A stretch of 64,000 bases of DNA from positions 1 through 64,000 of the forward strand of contig NZ_PJRN01000016.1 in assembly GCF_002930105.1 (NCBI RefSeq), read 5' to 3'. The translations under genes were made by a program, and so were the position numbers. Shown one piece after another: positions 19,020 through 30,117 of this stretch (position 1 is its first letter; every line of letters starts with the position of its first letter). The notes beneath the pieces were generated by a model that ran no database searches, had not been told where the DNA came from, and was given only the letters and a program-made list of their open reading frames with translations. This DNA comes from Billgrantia saliphila (GTDB lineage: Bacteria > Pseudomonadota > Gammaproteobacteria > Pseudomonadales > Halomonadaceae).

Positions 19020-21362
19020 TCAGAACGTCTGACCCAGAGAGAATTGGAAGAACTGGGTATCGTCGCCACTTTCGTCATTGAGCGGCTCGGCGACGCTGAA
19101 GGTCAGCGGGCCCACCGGCGTCAGCCAGGAGAGCCCCACGCCGACGCTGTAGCGAAGCTCACCCAGATCGACGCCCGACGAACAGTTCGAGGGGCCGTCC
19201 TCGGGCATGACAGGATAGCAGCTGGTCAAGAACGTATTGCCCGCGTCGAGGAAGAAGCCGGTCTGCATCGAGCGGCGATCTTCGATGAACGGCAGCGGGA
19301 AGAGCAGTTCGGCGCTGCCTTCGACCAGTACGTTGCCGCCCAGGGTGCGGTCGCGCCCGGACTCGCGCGGCGTGGTGCGCTCACCCAGCGTGTTGGCGGT
19401 GAAACCGCGCACCGAGCCCAGCCCCCCGGCGAAGAAATTCTCGTAGAACGGGTAGGGATCGCTGCCGATGCTGTCGGCGTAGCCCAGCGTGGTGCCGAAC
19501 TTCAGCGCCCAGGTTTCCTCGTCGTTGAGCGGGAAAAGGTGCTGAGCGCGTGCGCGCAGCTTGTAGTAATCGGCATCGCTGCCGGGGGCAGCGGTCTCCA
19601 GCGACAGGCGCTGGTAGGTGCCGGAGGTCGGCATGATGCCACGGTTGAGGTTGTTGCGCGTCCAGCTCGCAGTGAGCTTGAGGCTCTGGGCGTTGTCGCC
19701 CTGCTCCTCGGCATAGCGCACGATCTCGGAGGCGGTATCGCGATAGGTCTTGATGGTCAGGTCCTCGACGCTGGCGCCGAAGTTGAGCCGCGAGAGTTCG
19801 CTGATGGGGTAGCCGAAGTTGATCCCCGCACCGTAAGCGTCGGTGGAGTAGGTCGAGATGTCCGAATCTTCGTAGTCGGTCTCGCGATAGAAGATGTTGT
19901 AGCCGCGCGAGATGCCGTCCAGCGTCCAGTAGGGATCGGTGTAGCCGAAGTTGACGCTGGTGAAGGTGTCGCTGCGCTGGGCGCCGATGTTGACGCGATT
20001 GCCGGTGCCCAGGAAGTTGTTCTGGGCCAGCGCCGCGCCGTAGATAACCCCCGCACTCTGCGAGAAACCGATGCTCGCCGAGACCGAGCCGGAGGGCTGC
20101 TCTTCGACGGTATAGGTGACGTCGAGCTTGTCGGGCTCGCCGGCCACCGGCTGGGTCTCCACCTCGACCTGGCTGAAGAAGCCCAGGCGTTCCAGGCGCC
20201 GGCGCGACTGGCTGATCGAGTCGGTGGAAGCCGGCGCCCCCTCCATCTGGATCATCTCGCGGCGCAGCACCTCGTCCTGGGTGGTGGTGTTGCCGATGAA
20301 ATTGATGCGGCGCACGTAGGCACGGCGTCCCGGATCGACGCTGAAGGTGAGATCGACCGTCTCGCCGTCGGCACGCGGCTCGGGCACGCCTTCGACTCGG
20401 GCGAAGGCGAAGCCTTCGGCCCCCAGGCGTGAACGCAGCGCTTCGGTGGACGCGGTCACGTCGCTGCGCGAGAAGATCTCCCCGCTCTCCACCTGCAGCA
20501 GCTCGCGGGCTTCGCGTTCGCCGATTCGCAGGTCGCCGGCGAAGCGGATGTCGCCCAGGCGGTACTGGCTGCCCTCGTCGACGTTGACGGTGACGAATAT
20601 CTGCGATTTGTCGGGACTGATCGAGACCTGAGTGGAGGTGATATTGAAATTGACGTAGCCGCGATCGAGGTAGAAGGAGCGCAGCCGCTCGAGGTCGCCG
20701 GCCAGCGCTTCGCGTGAATACTCGTCCTTGGAGAACCAGCCGAAGAAACGTCCCGGGCGGTCGTTGAGTTCGAAGACTTCGCGCAGCTCCTCGTCGTCGA
20801 ATTGGCGATTGCCGACGATGTTGATCTGGCGAATCTTGGCCACCGCGCCTTCGTCGATGTCGATATCGACCTGGACCCGACCCTCGTCGACCTCGCGCAC
20901 GCTGGTGTCGATGCTTGCGCTGTAGCGCCCCTGGGCCTGGTAGACCCCTTCGAGTTCGCGCTGGATCTCTTCCAGCGTGGAGAGCTGAAGCACCTGACCC
21001 TCGGCCAATCCGGCCTCGCTCAGGCCACGGCGCAGGTCCTCCTCGGAGATCTGCTTGTTACCGCTGATGCTGAGCCGCGAGATAGTCGGACGTTCAACCA
21101 CCTGGATGACCAGCACGTCGCCGTCTCGGGCGAGCTGAATGTCCTCGAACAGGCCGGTGGCGAACAGGCTGCGGGCCGCCTCGGCGAGCTCGCGATCGTC
21201 CACCCTGTCGCTGGCGCTGATGGGAAAGGCATTGAAGACGGAGGCAGCGGAAACTCGCTGCAGCCCTTCCACGCGTATGTCGGAAACTTCAAAGGGGTCG
21301 GCCAGTACCGTACTGGAACCGGCCAGCAGCAGAGCCGCCAGTCCGAGGGTCTTGATATTCAT
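19020..21362 (-). CDS. bamA: Outer membrane protein assembly factor BamA
   Basis: The core of the BAM insertase. The 780-residue product has a signal peptide (cleavage after VLA, about residue 21), five POTRA repeats to about residue 420, and a C-terminal barrel with the loop-6 motif VRGF near residue 650. It ends in Phe (FSLGQTF), as barrel proteins do. A good promoter lies 48 bases before the ATG even though rseP is 127 bases upstream, so it may be expressed both alone and by read-through. Confidence 0.97.
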   Translation of the reverse strand: MNIKTLGLAALLLAGSSTVLADPFEVSDIRVEGLQRVSAASVFNAFPISASDRVDDRELAEAARSLFATGLFEDIQLARDGDVLVIQVVERPTISRLSISGNKQISEEDLRRGLSEAGLAEGQVLQLSTLEEIQRELEGVYQAQGRYSASIDTSVREVDEGRVQVDIDIDEGAVAKIRQINIVGNRQFDDEELREVFELNDRPGRFFGWFSKDEYSREALAGDLERLRSFYLDRGYVNFNITSTQVSISPDKSQIFVTVNVDEGSQYRLGDIRFAGDLRIGEREARELLQVESGEIFSRSDVTASTEALRSRLGAEGFAFARVEGVPEPRADGETVDLTFSVDPGRRAYVRRINFIGNTTTQDEVLRREMIQMEGAPASTDSISQSRRRLERLGFFSQVEVETQPVAGEPDKLDVTYTVEEQPSGSVSASIGFSQSAGVIYGAALAQNNFLGTGNRVNIGAQRSDTFTSVNFGYTDPYWTLDGISRGYNIFYRETDYEDSDISTYSTDAYGAGINFGYPISELSRLNFGASVEDLTIKTYRDTASEIVRYAEEQGDNAQSLKLTASWTRNNLNRGIMPTSGTYQRLSLETAAPGSDADYYKLRARAQHLFPLNDEETWALKFGTTLGYADSIGSDPYPFYENFFAGGLGSVRGFTANTLGERTTPRESGRDRTLGGNVLVEGSAELLFPLPFIEDRRSMQTGFFLDAGNTFLTSCYPVMPEDGPSNCSSGVDLGELRYSVGVGLSWLTPVGPLTFSVAEPLNDESGDDTQFFQFSLGQTF

Positions 21363-21409
21363 GCAGTCGCTTCGCTCGCGTTGATCCGCCTGCCTGTCCA
21401 GACGGGCAC

Positions 21410-21437
21410 CTTATACATATATGCGGGTGACTGACAA
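21410..21437 (-). promoter_or_regulatory. Candidate sigma-70 promoter of bamA
   Basis: TTGTCA (21437-21432) and TATAAG (21415-21410) lie 16 bases apart on the minus strand, between rseP and bamA. Both hexamers match the consensus in five of six positions. Confidence 0.5.
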
Positions 21438-21489
21438 GGCGGAGCCGAGCTCCACCTCCCTGTGCCCCCGGCAGGGGGTGAGTCGCTCG

Positions 21490-22848
21490 CTACCAAAGAC
21501 GCATCAGATCGAAATAGAGCGCCATCAGCATCAGCGTGGCGACTAGCGCCAGGCCGATGCGCAATCCAAACGCCTGGGTCCGTTCCGACACCGGCCGGCC
21601 GCGAACCGCCTCGACGAAATAATAAAGCAGATGCCCCCCGTCCAGTACCGGTATCGGCAGCAGGTTAAGCACCGCCAGGCTGATCGACACGTAGGCCAGG
21701 AAGCTGACGAAGCTCTCAAGCCCGGTGCGTGCCGTATCCCCCGCCATCTGGGCAATGGTGATTGGGCCCGACAGATTGGAGGGCGAAATCAGCCCGATCA
21801 GCATCTTGCGGATCGCCCCCAGGGTCAGCAGTGTCATCTCGCCGGTGCGCGAGACCGCCTGTCCCATCGCCTCGAGCGGCCCATAGCGAATCTCCCGGCG
21901 GTACTCCTCGGGCCATTCCACCGGCGTTACGCCGGCACCGACATAACCGATCGTCGCGCCGTCCTCGATCTCCCTGGGGTCCGGCGTCAGGTTCAGGGTC
22001 AGCCGCTCTTCGCCGCGAGCCACGTCCAGCGTCAGCGTCTCGCCGGGGCTCGCCCGCACCACGCTGACGAAATCCATCCACTCGTCGACCGGGTTGCCGT
22101 TCACGGCGAGAATCTCGTCGCCCGACTGCAATCCCGCCTCGGCGGCCGCTTCGCCGTCGACGACCTGGCCCAGCACGGCGGGGAAGCGCGGCTGCCAGGG
22201 CGTGATACCGAGGCTGGCCAACGGCTGGGGCGGATCCTGACGGACCAGGAAGTCCTCCACCGGGAGCCGATGCTCGCGGGGCTCCGACTCGGCCTCGTCG
22301 CGGGCCTGGAGCCTCAGCTCGCCGCTGGCGCCGATCCGGGCGATCAGGCGCAGGTTGATCTCGTCCCAGGAGCGTACCTCGTCACCCTCCACCGAGACGA
22401 CCTCCTGACCGCTCTGCAGGCCGCTGCGCGCAGCCGGCGAGTCGGGCGCGATATCGCCCACCACCGGCGCCACGGTAGTGGTACCGGCCACGAAGAGCGC
22501 CCAGTAGGCTACGATGGCCAGCAGGAAGTTGGCCAGCGGCCCCGCCGCGACGATGGCGATTCGCTGCCATACCGACTTGCGGTTGAAGGCTTCACCGAGC
22601 TGGTCGTCGGGCACCGGGCCTTCGCGCTCGTCGAGCATCTTGACGTAGCCGCCGAGCGGGATCGCCGCCACGGCGAACTCGGTCCCGTGGCGGTCGACAC
22701 GAGACCAGATCGGCTTGCCGAAGCCCACCGAGAAGCGCAGCACCTTGACACCGCAACGACGCGCCACCCAGTAGTGGCCGAACTCGTGGAAGGTGATCAG
22801 CACACCCAGCACCACGATGATGGCCAAAACATTCTGGATCAGGCCCAA
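21490..22848 (-). CDS. rseP: Site-2 zinc metalloprotease RseP
   Basis: An inner-membrane protease that completes cleavage of anti-sigma-E RseA. The start is taken as TTG at 22848 because GAGGAG lies six bases upstream and the product then begins MGLIQNVLAI with 452 residues (E. coli 450). The longer ATG frame to 22914 lacks this support. HExxH is at 21-25 (HEFGH), two PDZ domains follow, and the third metal ligand is in VLDGGHLLYY near the C-terminus. It lies between dxr and bamA as in E. coli. Confidence 0.95.
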   Translation of the reverse strand: MGLIQNVLAIIVVLGVLITFHEFGHYWVARRCGVKVLRFSVGFGKPIWSRVDRHGTEFAVAAIPLGGYVKMLDEREGPVPDDQLGEAFNRKSVWQRIAIVAAGPLANFLLAIVAYWALFVAGTTTVAPVVGDIAPDSPAARSGLQSGQEVVSVEGDEVRSWDEINLRLIARIGASGELRLQARDEAESEPREHRLPVEDFLVRQDPPQPLASLGITPWQPRFPAVLGQVVDGEAAAEAGLQSGDEILAVNGNPVDEWMDFVSVVRASPGETLTLDVARGEERLTLNLTPDPREIEDGATIGYVGAGVTPVEWPEEYRREIRYGPLEAMGQAVSRTGEMTLLTLGAIRKMLIGLISPSNLSGPITIAQMAGDTARTGLESFVSFLAYVSISLAVLNLLPIPVLDGGHLLYYFVEAVRGRPVSERTQAFGLRIGLALVATLMLMALYFDLMRLW

Positions 22849-22895
22849 ATTACTCTCCTCACAACAAAAGAACGACAGCGGACATGCGCGCCGGC

Positions 22896-24089
22896 TCAGC
22901 GCCTCTGCAGCCACTCGTGCGCCGCCCGGCGCGCCCGGGCGTCAGCCTCGAGGACGGTTTCGAGATCTCCCGCCGGCTCCATCGGCAGCGCCCCCAGGAT
23001 ACGCTCGACCAGCTCGCCGATACCGGTGAACGTTAACCGGCCGGCGAGAAAGGCTTCCACAGCGACCTCGTTGGCTCCGTTGAGCATCGCCGGTGCCGTG
23101 CCTCCGGCCGTCATCGCCTCGCGCGCCAGGCGCAGACAGGGAAATGCCGTTTCGTCGGGCGCCTCGAAGTCGAGGCGGGCGATCCGGAACAGATCGAGGG
23201 CCTCGACGCCGGCCTCGATGCGCTCGGGCCAGGCCAGACCATAGGCGATCGGCGTGCGCATGTCGGGATTGCCCAGCTGTGCCAGCACCGAACCGTCGCT
23301 ATAGGCGGCCATCGAATGAATCACGCTCTGCGGGTGCACCACCACCTGCACCTGCTCCGGACGCGCATCGAACAGCCAGCACGCCTCGATCAGCTCGAGC
23401 CCCTTGTTCATCAGGGTGGCGCTGTCGACGGAAATCTTGCGCCCCATGGACCAGTTGGGATGAGCGCAGGCCTGCGCCGGCGTCACCTCAGCCAGCCGCT
23501 CGACCGGCCACCCGCGGAAAGGGCCGCCGGAGGCGGTCAGCAGCAGCTGCGTCACGCCGTGACGAGACAGGCCGCCACGGTGCTCGGGAGGTAGACACTG
23601 ATAGATGGCATTGTGTTCAGAGTCGATCGGCAACAGAGTCGCGCCATGGCGGGCCACGGCGTCCATGAACAGCGCCCCGGACATCACCAGCGCTTCCTTG
23701 TTGGCCAGCAGCACCCGCTTGCCGGTGCGCACCGCGGCCAGCGTCGGCAACAGTCCTGCGGCACCGACGATGGCCGCCATTACCACGTCGACCTCGGCGG
23801 CGCTGGCCGCCTCGACCAGAGCCTCGACGCCGGCCCGCGCCTCGGTCGGCAGCCCGGCCGCGACGAGGCGTTCGCGCAGCCAGGCAGCGTCGCGCTCGTC
23901 ATCGAGCACTGCCAGCGCGGGACAATGCCGGCGACACAGTTCCAGCAGTGCCTCGCGCGAGCGATGCGCCGTCAGCGCATGCAAGCGGTAGCGTTCGGGA
24001 TGGCGGGCGATGACATCGAGCGTGCTGGTGCCGATGGAGCCGGTCGCTCCCAGCACCGTGACGGTCTGCTGCCCTTTGCCCTGGTTCAT
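22896..24089 (-). CDS. dxr: 1-deoxy-D-xylulose 5-phosphate reductoisomerase
   Basis: Second step of the MEP isoprenoid pathway, making 2-C-methyl-D-erythritol 4-phosphate. The 397-residue product has an N-terminal NADPH site ([10 protein letters not shown]), the metal-binding segment [12 protein letters not shown], and the SVIHSM and [13 protein letters not shown] blocks. It starts one base after the cdsA stop. Isoprenoid units made here feed UppS, encoded two genes upstream. Confidence 0.97.
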   Translation of the reverse strand: MNQGKGQQTVTVLGATGSIGTSTLDVIARHPERYRLHALTAHRSREALLELCRRHCPALAVLDDERDAAWLRERLVAAGLPTEARAGVEALVEAASAAEVDVVMAAIVGAAGLLPTLAAVRTGKRVLLANKEALVMSGALFMDAVARHGATLLPIDSEHNAIYQCLPPEHRGGLSRHGVTQLLLTASGGPFRGWPVERLAEVTPAQACAHPNWSMGRKISVDSATLMNKGLELIEACWLFDARPEQVQVVVHPQSVIHSMAAYSDGSVLAQLGNPDMRTPIAYGLAWPERIEAGVEALDLFRIARLDFEAPDETAFPCLRLAREAMTAGGTAPAMLNGANEVAVEAFLAGRLTFTGIGELVERILGALPMEPAGDLETVLEADARARRAAHEWLQRR

Positions 24090-24090
24090 G

Positions 24091-24883
24091 CTAGAGCACC
24101 CCGAGGGAGAGCAGCGCGAACAGCGGCACCGCGGCCGTCAGGCTATCGATGCGGTCTAGCACACCGCCGTGGCCGGGCAGCAGTTGGCTCGAGTCCTTGA
24201 TGCCGCGAAAGCGCTTGAGCATGCTCTCGAGCAGGTCGCCGAGCACCGAGACCAAGGCCACCGCAGCGGTGGCGAGAGCCAGGCCGAGGCCACCCGACAT
24301 TCCGAGTCGCTGCCAGACGGCGAAAAGCACCGCCAGTAGCAGCGTCACCGCCAGCCCCCCAAACACGCCCTCCCAGGACTTGCCGGGGCTGACCGCCGGC
24401 GACAGCTTGCGCCGGCCCCAGGCGCGACCGCTGAAGTAGGCGCCGATATCGGCGCCCCACACCAGCAGCAGCACGTAGAGCAGCCACACGCTGCCCATCT
24501 CGCGCAGCACGTTGAAGCCGACCCAGGCCGGCAGCAGCACCCACAGCCCCATCGCGAGACGTGCGGCCGTCGAGCCCCACTGATCGCTCTTCGCGGGATA
24601 GTGCACGACCCAGTAGAGATTGAGCGCCCAGCCGGCCACGGCAACCCACAGCGGCCAGGCGGCCAGCGCCGCGCCGAACCACCACAGCAGCGCCATCAAC
24701 AGCGCCAGGCCGGCCACCAGTGCCAGGCGGCGACCCGCCATGGTCACACCGGCGAGATTGGCCCACTCCCAGGCGGCCAGCAGCACGATGACGCCGGTGA
24801 AGGCAGCGAAGGCGCCATCGGCAAGGCCGAACAAGCCGGCCAGCATCAGCGGCGCCAGCCACGCCGCCGTGATGATCCTCTGT

Positions 24884-24891
<8 letters not shown>
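24091..24891 (-). CDS. cdsA: Phosphatidate cytidylyltransferase
   Basis: Makes CDP-diacylglycerol, the precursor of all phospholipids. The 266-residue protein has about eight membrane helices and the C-terminal signature region ([26 protein letters not shown]) with the catalytic Asp. The start is GTG at 24891 with GAGG six bases upstream, and it overlaps uppS by eight bases. Confidence 0.95.
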
Positions 24892-25672
<781 letters not shown>

Positions 25673-25724
25673 TGGGGTGGGAATACCGGGCGGAGCGCAA
25701 GGAACGGTGCCCGCCCGGTGCCGC

Positions 25725-26282
25725 TCAGACCTGCATCAGGTCGTGTTCCTTCACTTCGAGCAGCTTGTCGATTTCGGCAATGTACTTGTCGGTCAGCTTC
25801 TGAATGACGTCCTCGGCGCGATGCTGCTCGTCCTCGGAAATCTCCTTCTCCTTGAGCAGCGCCTTGACGTCGTTGTTGGCATCGCGACGCACGTTGCGCA
25901 CCGCCACCCGCGCATTCTCGGCCTCGGCGCGCGCTTGCTTGATATAACCCTTGCGGGTTTCCTCGGTGAGCATCGGCATCGGCACGCGAATTACGTTGCC
26001 GGCACTCGCCGGGTTCAGCCCCAGGTCGGAGGTCATGATCGCTTTCTCGATCTTGGGCACCATGTTCTGCTCCCAAGGCACCACCGAAAGCGTACGGGCA
26101 TCTTCCACGTTGACCGAAGCGACCTGGTTGAGCGGTACCTGGCTACCGTAGTAATCCACGGTGACCGAATCGAGAATGCTGGAGTGCGCGCGCCCGGTAC
26201 GAATCTTGTTGAAGTTGGCATGAAGGGCTTCGAGGCTCTTCTTCATCCGACTTTCGGTGTCTTTCTGAATGTCATTGATCAC
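25725..26282 (-). CDS. frr: Ribosome recycling factor
   Basis: Splits post-termination ribosomes together with EF-G. The 185-residue product matches RRF throughout ([32 protein letters not shown]). The start is GTG at 26282, giving MINDIQKD, with AGAGGT seven bases upstream. It begins four bases after pyrH stops, indicating co-transcription. Confidence 0.97.
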   Translation of the reverse strand: MINDIQKDTESRMKKSLEALHANFNKIRTGRAHSSILDSVTVDYYGSQVPLNQVASVNVEDARTLSVVPWEQNMVPKIEKAIMTSDLGLNPASAGNVIRVPMPMLTEETRKGYIKQARAEAENARVAVRNVRRDANNDVKALLKEKEISEDEQHRAEDVIQKLTDKYIAEIDKLLEVKEHDLMQV

Positions 26283-26286
26283 GGTG

Positions 26287-27075
26287 TCAACCTCTGTCTA
26301 TCAGCGTGCCTTCCTTGCCGCCCACCACCAGGTTCAGCAGGGCGCCCGGCTTGTTCATGTTGAAGACGCGTACCGGCATGTCATGGTCCCGCACCAGGCA
26401 GATAGCGGTCAAATCCATGATGCCGAGCTTCTGATCGAGCGCATCATCGTAGCTCAGGTGATCGTACTTGACCGCATCGGCGTGCTTCACCGGATCCTTG
26501 TCATAGACGCCATCCACCTTGGTGGCCTTGACCACCACATCGGCGTCGATCTCTATGCCACGCAGGCAAGCGGCGGAATCGGTGGTAAAGAAGGGATTGC
26601 CGGTACCGGCCGAGAACAATACCACGTCTCCGGACGTCAGGTAGCGGATGGCGGTACGGCGGTCGTAGTGCTCGACCACGCCGCTCATGGGGATCGCCGA
26701 CATCACGCGGGAGCGAATGTTGGAGCGCTCCAGCGCATCGCGCATGGCCAGCGCATTCATGACCGTGGCCAGCATGCCCATATGGTCGCCGGTGACCCGA
26801 TCCATGCCGGCCGCGTTGAGCGCGGCCCCACGGAACAAGTTGCCGCCGCCGATGACGATGCCGACCTGCACGCCGATACCCACCAGCTGGCCGATCTCCA
26901 GCGCCATGCGGTCGAGCACCTGTGGGTCGATGCCGAAGTCGTGCTCGCCCATCAGGGCTTCGCCGGAGAGCTTCAGCAGGATGCGCTTGTACTTCGACTT
27001 GTCGGTACGAGACTTGTCGGACCGGGACTTGGCGTCCGGCTCGTGGGGGGCGTCACTGCGATCGGCTGGGGCCAT
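26287..27075 (-). CDS. pyrH: UMP kinase with a hydrophilic N-terminal extension
   Basis: Phosphorylates UMP to UDP; a hexamer controlled by GTP and UTP in other bacteria. The conserved core begins at about residue 27 ([14 protein letters not shown]), with GGGNLFRG and [13 protein letters not shown] following. The first 26 residues are polar and slightly repetitive ([11 protein letters not shown]). The ATG at 27075 has AGGAGAG five bases upstream, so the extension is probably translated. Order tsf–pyrH–frr is standard. Confidence 0.95.
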   Translation of the reverse strand: MAPADRSDAPHEPDAKSRSDKSRTDKSKYKRILLKLSGEALMGEHDFGIDPQVLDRMALEIGQLVGIGVQVGIVIGGGNLFRGAALNAAGMDRVTGDHMGMLATVMNALAMRDALERSNIRSRVMSAIPMSGVVEHYDRRTAIRYLTSGDVVLFSAGTGNPFFTTDSAACLRGIEIDADVVVKATKVDGVYDKDPVKHADAVKYDHLSYDDALDQKLGIMDLTAICLVRDHDMPVRVFNMNKPGALLNLVVGGKEGTLIDRG

Positions 27076-27148
27076 GGCGTCTCTCCTGAGGGGTCAACGG
27101 ATGAAGCAACTCTACAGCAGCGGCCGACGCAGCGGCCGGATACGAGAA

Positions 27149-27170
27149 GGCGTGCGCTCGCGCGCACGCC
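27149..27170 (-). terminator. Hairpin between tsf and pyrH, possible terminator
   Basis: An 8-bp stem (GGCGTGCG and its complement) with a six-base loop is followed on the minus strand by TTCTC. The weak U tract suggests partial termination or mRNA end protection. Confidence 0.4.
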
Positions 27171-27195
27171 ATGTCTCGAGCTGGAACCTCTGACC

Positions 27196-28065
27196 TTAGC
27201 GGCGGCCAGCCTGTTCCATGACTTCCTTGGCGAAGTCGACCTCTTCCTTCTCGATGCCCTCGCCCACTTCAAAGCGGGTGAAGCCGAGCACTTCGCCGCC
27301 GGCGGCCTTGACGAAGTCGGCGACGGTCTGGTTCGGATCCTTGACGAAGGGCTGCTCGGTCAGGCTGTTCTCGGCCAGATACTTCTTCAGGCGGCCCTCG
27401 ACCATCTTCTCGGCGATCTGCTCGGGCTTGCCGGCCATGTCTGGCTGGGCCAGGATGATCGCCTTCTCCTTGTCGAGCTGCTCCTGCGGCATGTTCTCGG
27501 GACGCGCCACGGCCGGATTGATGGCGGCCACATGCATGGCGACGTCCTTGGCCACGTCGGCGTTGCCGCCCTTGAGCACGGTGAGCACGCCAATGCGGCC
27601 GCCGTGGACGTATTCGCCCACCAGCCCGCCTTCCGGCGCCTCGACGACGGCGCAGCGACGCACACCGATGTTCTCGCCGATCTTCTGCACCAGTTGCTCG
27701 CGAGCGCTCTCGAGGGCACCCTCCATCACGGCGGCGACGTCTTCGCTCTTGGCGACGAAGAAGGCGTCGGCGACCTGATCGGCGAAAGCCTTGAAGTTGT
27801 CGTCGCGGGCGACGAAATCGGTCTCGGAGTTGATCTCGACCACTACACCGTAGCTGCCGTCCTCGGCGACGCGGGTCGCCACGGCGCCTTCGGCGGCGGT
27901 ACGGCCGGCCTTCTTGGCGGCCTTGAGGCCGGAACTCTTGCGCAGGTTCTCGATGGCGACTTCGATGTCACCGCCGGCTTCGGTGAGTGCCTTCTTGCAC
28001 TCCATCATGCCGAGCCCGGTACGCTCGCGCAGTTCCTTGACCTGGGAGGCGCTGATCGCTGCCAT
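27196..28065 (-). CDS. tsf: Elongation factor Ts
   Basis: Nucleotide exchange factor for EF-Tu. The ATG at 28065 has AAGAGGTG six bases upstream and gives 289 residues beginning [14 protein letters not shown]; the GTG at 28074 is inside the spacer. [12 protein letters not shown] and the [10 protein letters not shown] motif identify the family. rpsB precedes it with a strong hairpin between, so its level relative to S2 may be set by partial termination. Confidence 0.97.
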   Translation of the reverse strand: MAAISASQVKELRERTGLGMMECKKALTEAGGDIEVAIENLRKSSGLKAAKKAGRTAAEGAVATRVAEDGSYGVVVEINSETDFVARDDNFKAFADQVADAFFVAKSEDVAAVMEGALESAREQLVQKIGENIGVRRCAVVEAPEGGLVGEYVHGGRIGVLTVLKGGNADVAKDVAMHVAAINPAVARPENMPQEQLDKEKAIILAQPDMAGKPEQIAEKMVEGRLKKYLAENSLTEQPFVKDPNQTVADFVKAAGGEVLGFTRFEVGEGIEKEEVDFAKEVMEQAGRR

Positions 28066-28169
28066 GGTATTCACCTCTTGATAGTGGGAACCCGGTTCGG
28101 TTCGACCTGGGAATAAGGGCGCCGGACCCTGGGGCCCGGTGAAATTCTGCCCCGCCGGGGCGGGGTAAA

Positions 28170-28198
28170 GAGGGCGATCGCACCCGGCGATCGCCCTC
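28170..28198 (-). terminator. Strong hairpin between rpsB and tsf
   Basis: A 12-bp perfect stem (GAGGGCGATCGC and its complement) with a five-base loop is followed by TTTACC on the minus strand. A second GC-rich inverted repeat (CCCCGCCGGGGCGGGG) follows at about 28149-28165. It is likely a partial terminator that sets the S2 to EF-Ts ratio. Confidence 0.6.
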
Positions 28199-28235
28199 CC
28201 GGGTCGGCACTGCCGGCCCGGGCGATTCGCCGTTA

Positions 28236-28982
28236 TTACTCGGCAGCGGCTGTCGCGTCGCCGCTTTCACCCTCGGTGACCTCGACGAACTCATCGGGGC
28301 GACCTTCCTTCGCACGCGCACAGGCGTCGGCGATCGCCCGAACGTAGATCTGGATGGCGCGAATGGAGTCATCGTTGCCGGGAATCACATAGTCGACGCC
28401 ATCCGGATCGGAGTTGGTGTCCACCACGCCGATGACCGGAATGCCGAGCTTGTTCGCCTCGTTGATGGCGATACGCTCGTGGTCGACGTCGATCACGAAC
28501 AGCGCGTCGGGCAGGCCACCCATCTCCTTGATACCGCCGATGGAGCGCTCGAGCTTGTCCTGCTCGCGGGTCGCCATCAGGACCTCTTTCTTGGTCAGCT
28601 TATCGAAGGTGCCGTCCTCGCGCATGGTCTCGAGGTCGCGCAGGCGCTTGATCGACTGACGGATGGTCTTGTAGTTGGTCAGCATGCCGCCGAGCCAGCG
28701 GTGGTTGACGAACGGCTGACCAACCCGGTTGGCCTCTTCCTTGATGATCTTGCTCGCACTGCGCTTGGTGCCGACGAACAGGATCTTGTTGTTGGAAGCG
28801 GCCATCTTCTCGACCACATCGATCACTTCGTTGAGCGCGGGAAGCGTGTGCTCGAGGTTAATGATGTGGATCTTGTTACGGGCGCCGAAGATGAATTTGC
28901 CCATCTTCGGGTTCCAGTAGCGGGTCTGGTGACCGAAGTGTGCGCCTGCCTTGAGCAGGTCGCGCATGTTGACATGTGCCAT
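28236..28982 (-). CDS. rpsB: 30S ribosomal protein S2
   Basis: A 248-residue S2 starting [19 protein letters not shown], with family blocks throughout and an acidic Ala/Glu-rich tail. It is the first gene of the large minus-strand cluster. A promoter with a GC-rich discriminator lies 243 bases upstream, so the leader is long; in E. coli S2 represses its own rpsB–tsf message through the leader. Confidence 0.98.
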   Translation of the reverse strand: MAHVNMRDLLKAGAHFGHQTRYWNPKMGKFIFGARNKIHIINLEHTLPALNEVIDVVEKMAASNNKILFVGTKRSASKIIKEEANRVGQPFVNHRWLGGMLTNYKTIRQSIKRLRDLETMREDGTFDKLTKKEVLMATREQDKLERSIGGIKEMGGLPDALFVIDVDHERIAINEANKLGIPVIGVVDTNSDPDGVDYVIPGNDDSIRAIQIYVRAIADACARAKEGRPDEFVEVTEGESGDATAAAE

Positions 28983-29314
28983 GGATGACTCCTGAAAATC
29001 GGGTTAGGCCTCCACGCACCCCATGGATCCGACCGCCGGGATCAACCGCGGCAGCACCCGGGACCATGTGCCGGTACGTGTGTGTTTTCAAGGCTGTAGA
29101 GTTACGGCTCGAACCGTCGATGCGCCCAGGCGCTTCGCCGCTCTCGTCGCCGGCGCCATCGCTGCGCCTCGTTTGGGTCGGGCGAGGCCCGGCCGGGGGA
29201 GGCGATTGCAGGAAAGCGCGCGGCTTTATACCATAGTTCATCAGCGAGATGAAGTCGCCCGCCGTCGACAACGCCGGATATGCCGGCGCTGCAACCCCTC
29301 TGAAACGAGCATTC
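28983..29314. other. Divergent control region between rpsB and map (332 bases)
   Basis: No coding frame is supported. It holds the long rpsB leader and promoter on the minus strand and the map start region on the plus strand. The leader length is consistent with autogenous control by S2, but no conserved leader fold could be confirmed by eye. Confidence 0.5.
29225..29253 (-). promoter_or_regulatory. Candidate rpsB promoter with GC-rich discriminator
   Basis: TATAAA (29230-29225) is preceded by TG one base upstream, making an extended -10, with a weak -35 TTCATC (29253-29248) 17 bases away. GCCGCGCGC directly follows the -10, a discriminator type linked to stringent control of ribosomal promoters. 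Confidence 0.5.
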
Positions 29315-30106
29315 ATGAACATACCCATCAAGACGCCCGATGAAATCGAGAAGATGCGCGAGGCCGGCCGACAGGCCGCCAGCGTGCTGGAGATGATCGC
29401 GCCCCACGTGCAGGCCGGCGTGACCACCGGCGAACTGGACCGTCTGTGCCACGACTACATCGTCGCCGAGCTGGGCTCCACGCCGGCGCCGCTCAACTAC
29501 CACGGCTTCCCCAAGTCGATCTGCACCTCGATCAACCACGTGGTCTGCCACGGCATCCCCGACCCCGCGAAGAAGCTCAAGAAGGGCGACATCATGAACA
29601 TCGATGTCACCGTCAAGACCGCAGAGGGTTACCACGGCGATTCCAGCGCCATGTACATTGTCGGCGAAAACATCCAGGGCGAGCGGCTGTGCCGCGTCAC
29701 CCAGGAGTGCCTGTATCGGAGCATCGCCCTGGTACGCCCCGGCGCACGCCTGTCCGATCTGGCCCGCGCCATCCAGAACCACGCCGAGGCCAACGGCTAC
29801 TCGGTGGTGCGCGATTTCTGCGGCCACGGTATCGGCGCCGGCTTCCATGAGGATCCGCAGGTGCTGCACTATGACGGCTACGCGCCCGAGGCCGACGCGA
29901 CCCTCGCCGCCGGCATGTGCCTGACCATCGAGCCGATGATCAACGTCGGCGGACACCAGACCAAGGTACTGCGCGACGGCTGGACCGCCGTGACGCGGGA
30001 CAAGAGCCTGTCCGCGCAGTGGGAGCATACGCTGCTGGTCACCGAGACCGGCGTCGAGGTGCTGACGGCGCGCCACGAGGAAGACTTCTCCTTCCTCGAC
30101 CACTGA
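29315..30106 (+). CDS. map: Type I methionine aminopeptidase
   Basis: Removes the N-terminal Met from new proteins. The ATG at 29315 gives 263 residues, the E. coli length; the frame extends 22 codons further upstream without family similarity. Metal ligands are in NIDVTVK, HGDSS, HGIGAGFHE, TIEPMI and WEHTLL. It diverges from rpsB and is followed 11 bases later by glnD, as in E. coli. Confidence 0.96.
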   Translation: MNIPIKTPDEIEKMREAGRQAASVLEMIAPHVQAGVTTGELDRLCHDYIVAELGSTPAPLNYHGFPKSICTSINHVVCHGIPDPAKKLKKGDIMNIDVTVKTAEGYHGDSSAMYIVGENIQGERLCRVTQECLYRSIALVRPGARLSDLARAIQNHAEANGYSVVRDFCGHGIGAGFHEDPQVLHYDGYAPEADATLAAGMCLTIEPMINVGGHQTKVLRDGWTAVTRDKSLSAQWEHTLLVTETGVEVLTARHEEDFSFLDH

Positions 30107-30117
30107 GTCGAGTCGCC

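Noticed and set aside
26269..28116. A 615-codon plus-strand frame opposite pyrH and tsf
   Set aside because: Antisense shadow of two core genes with no recognisable domain.
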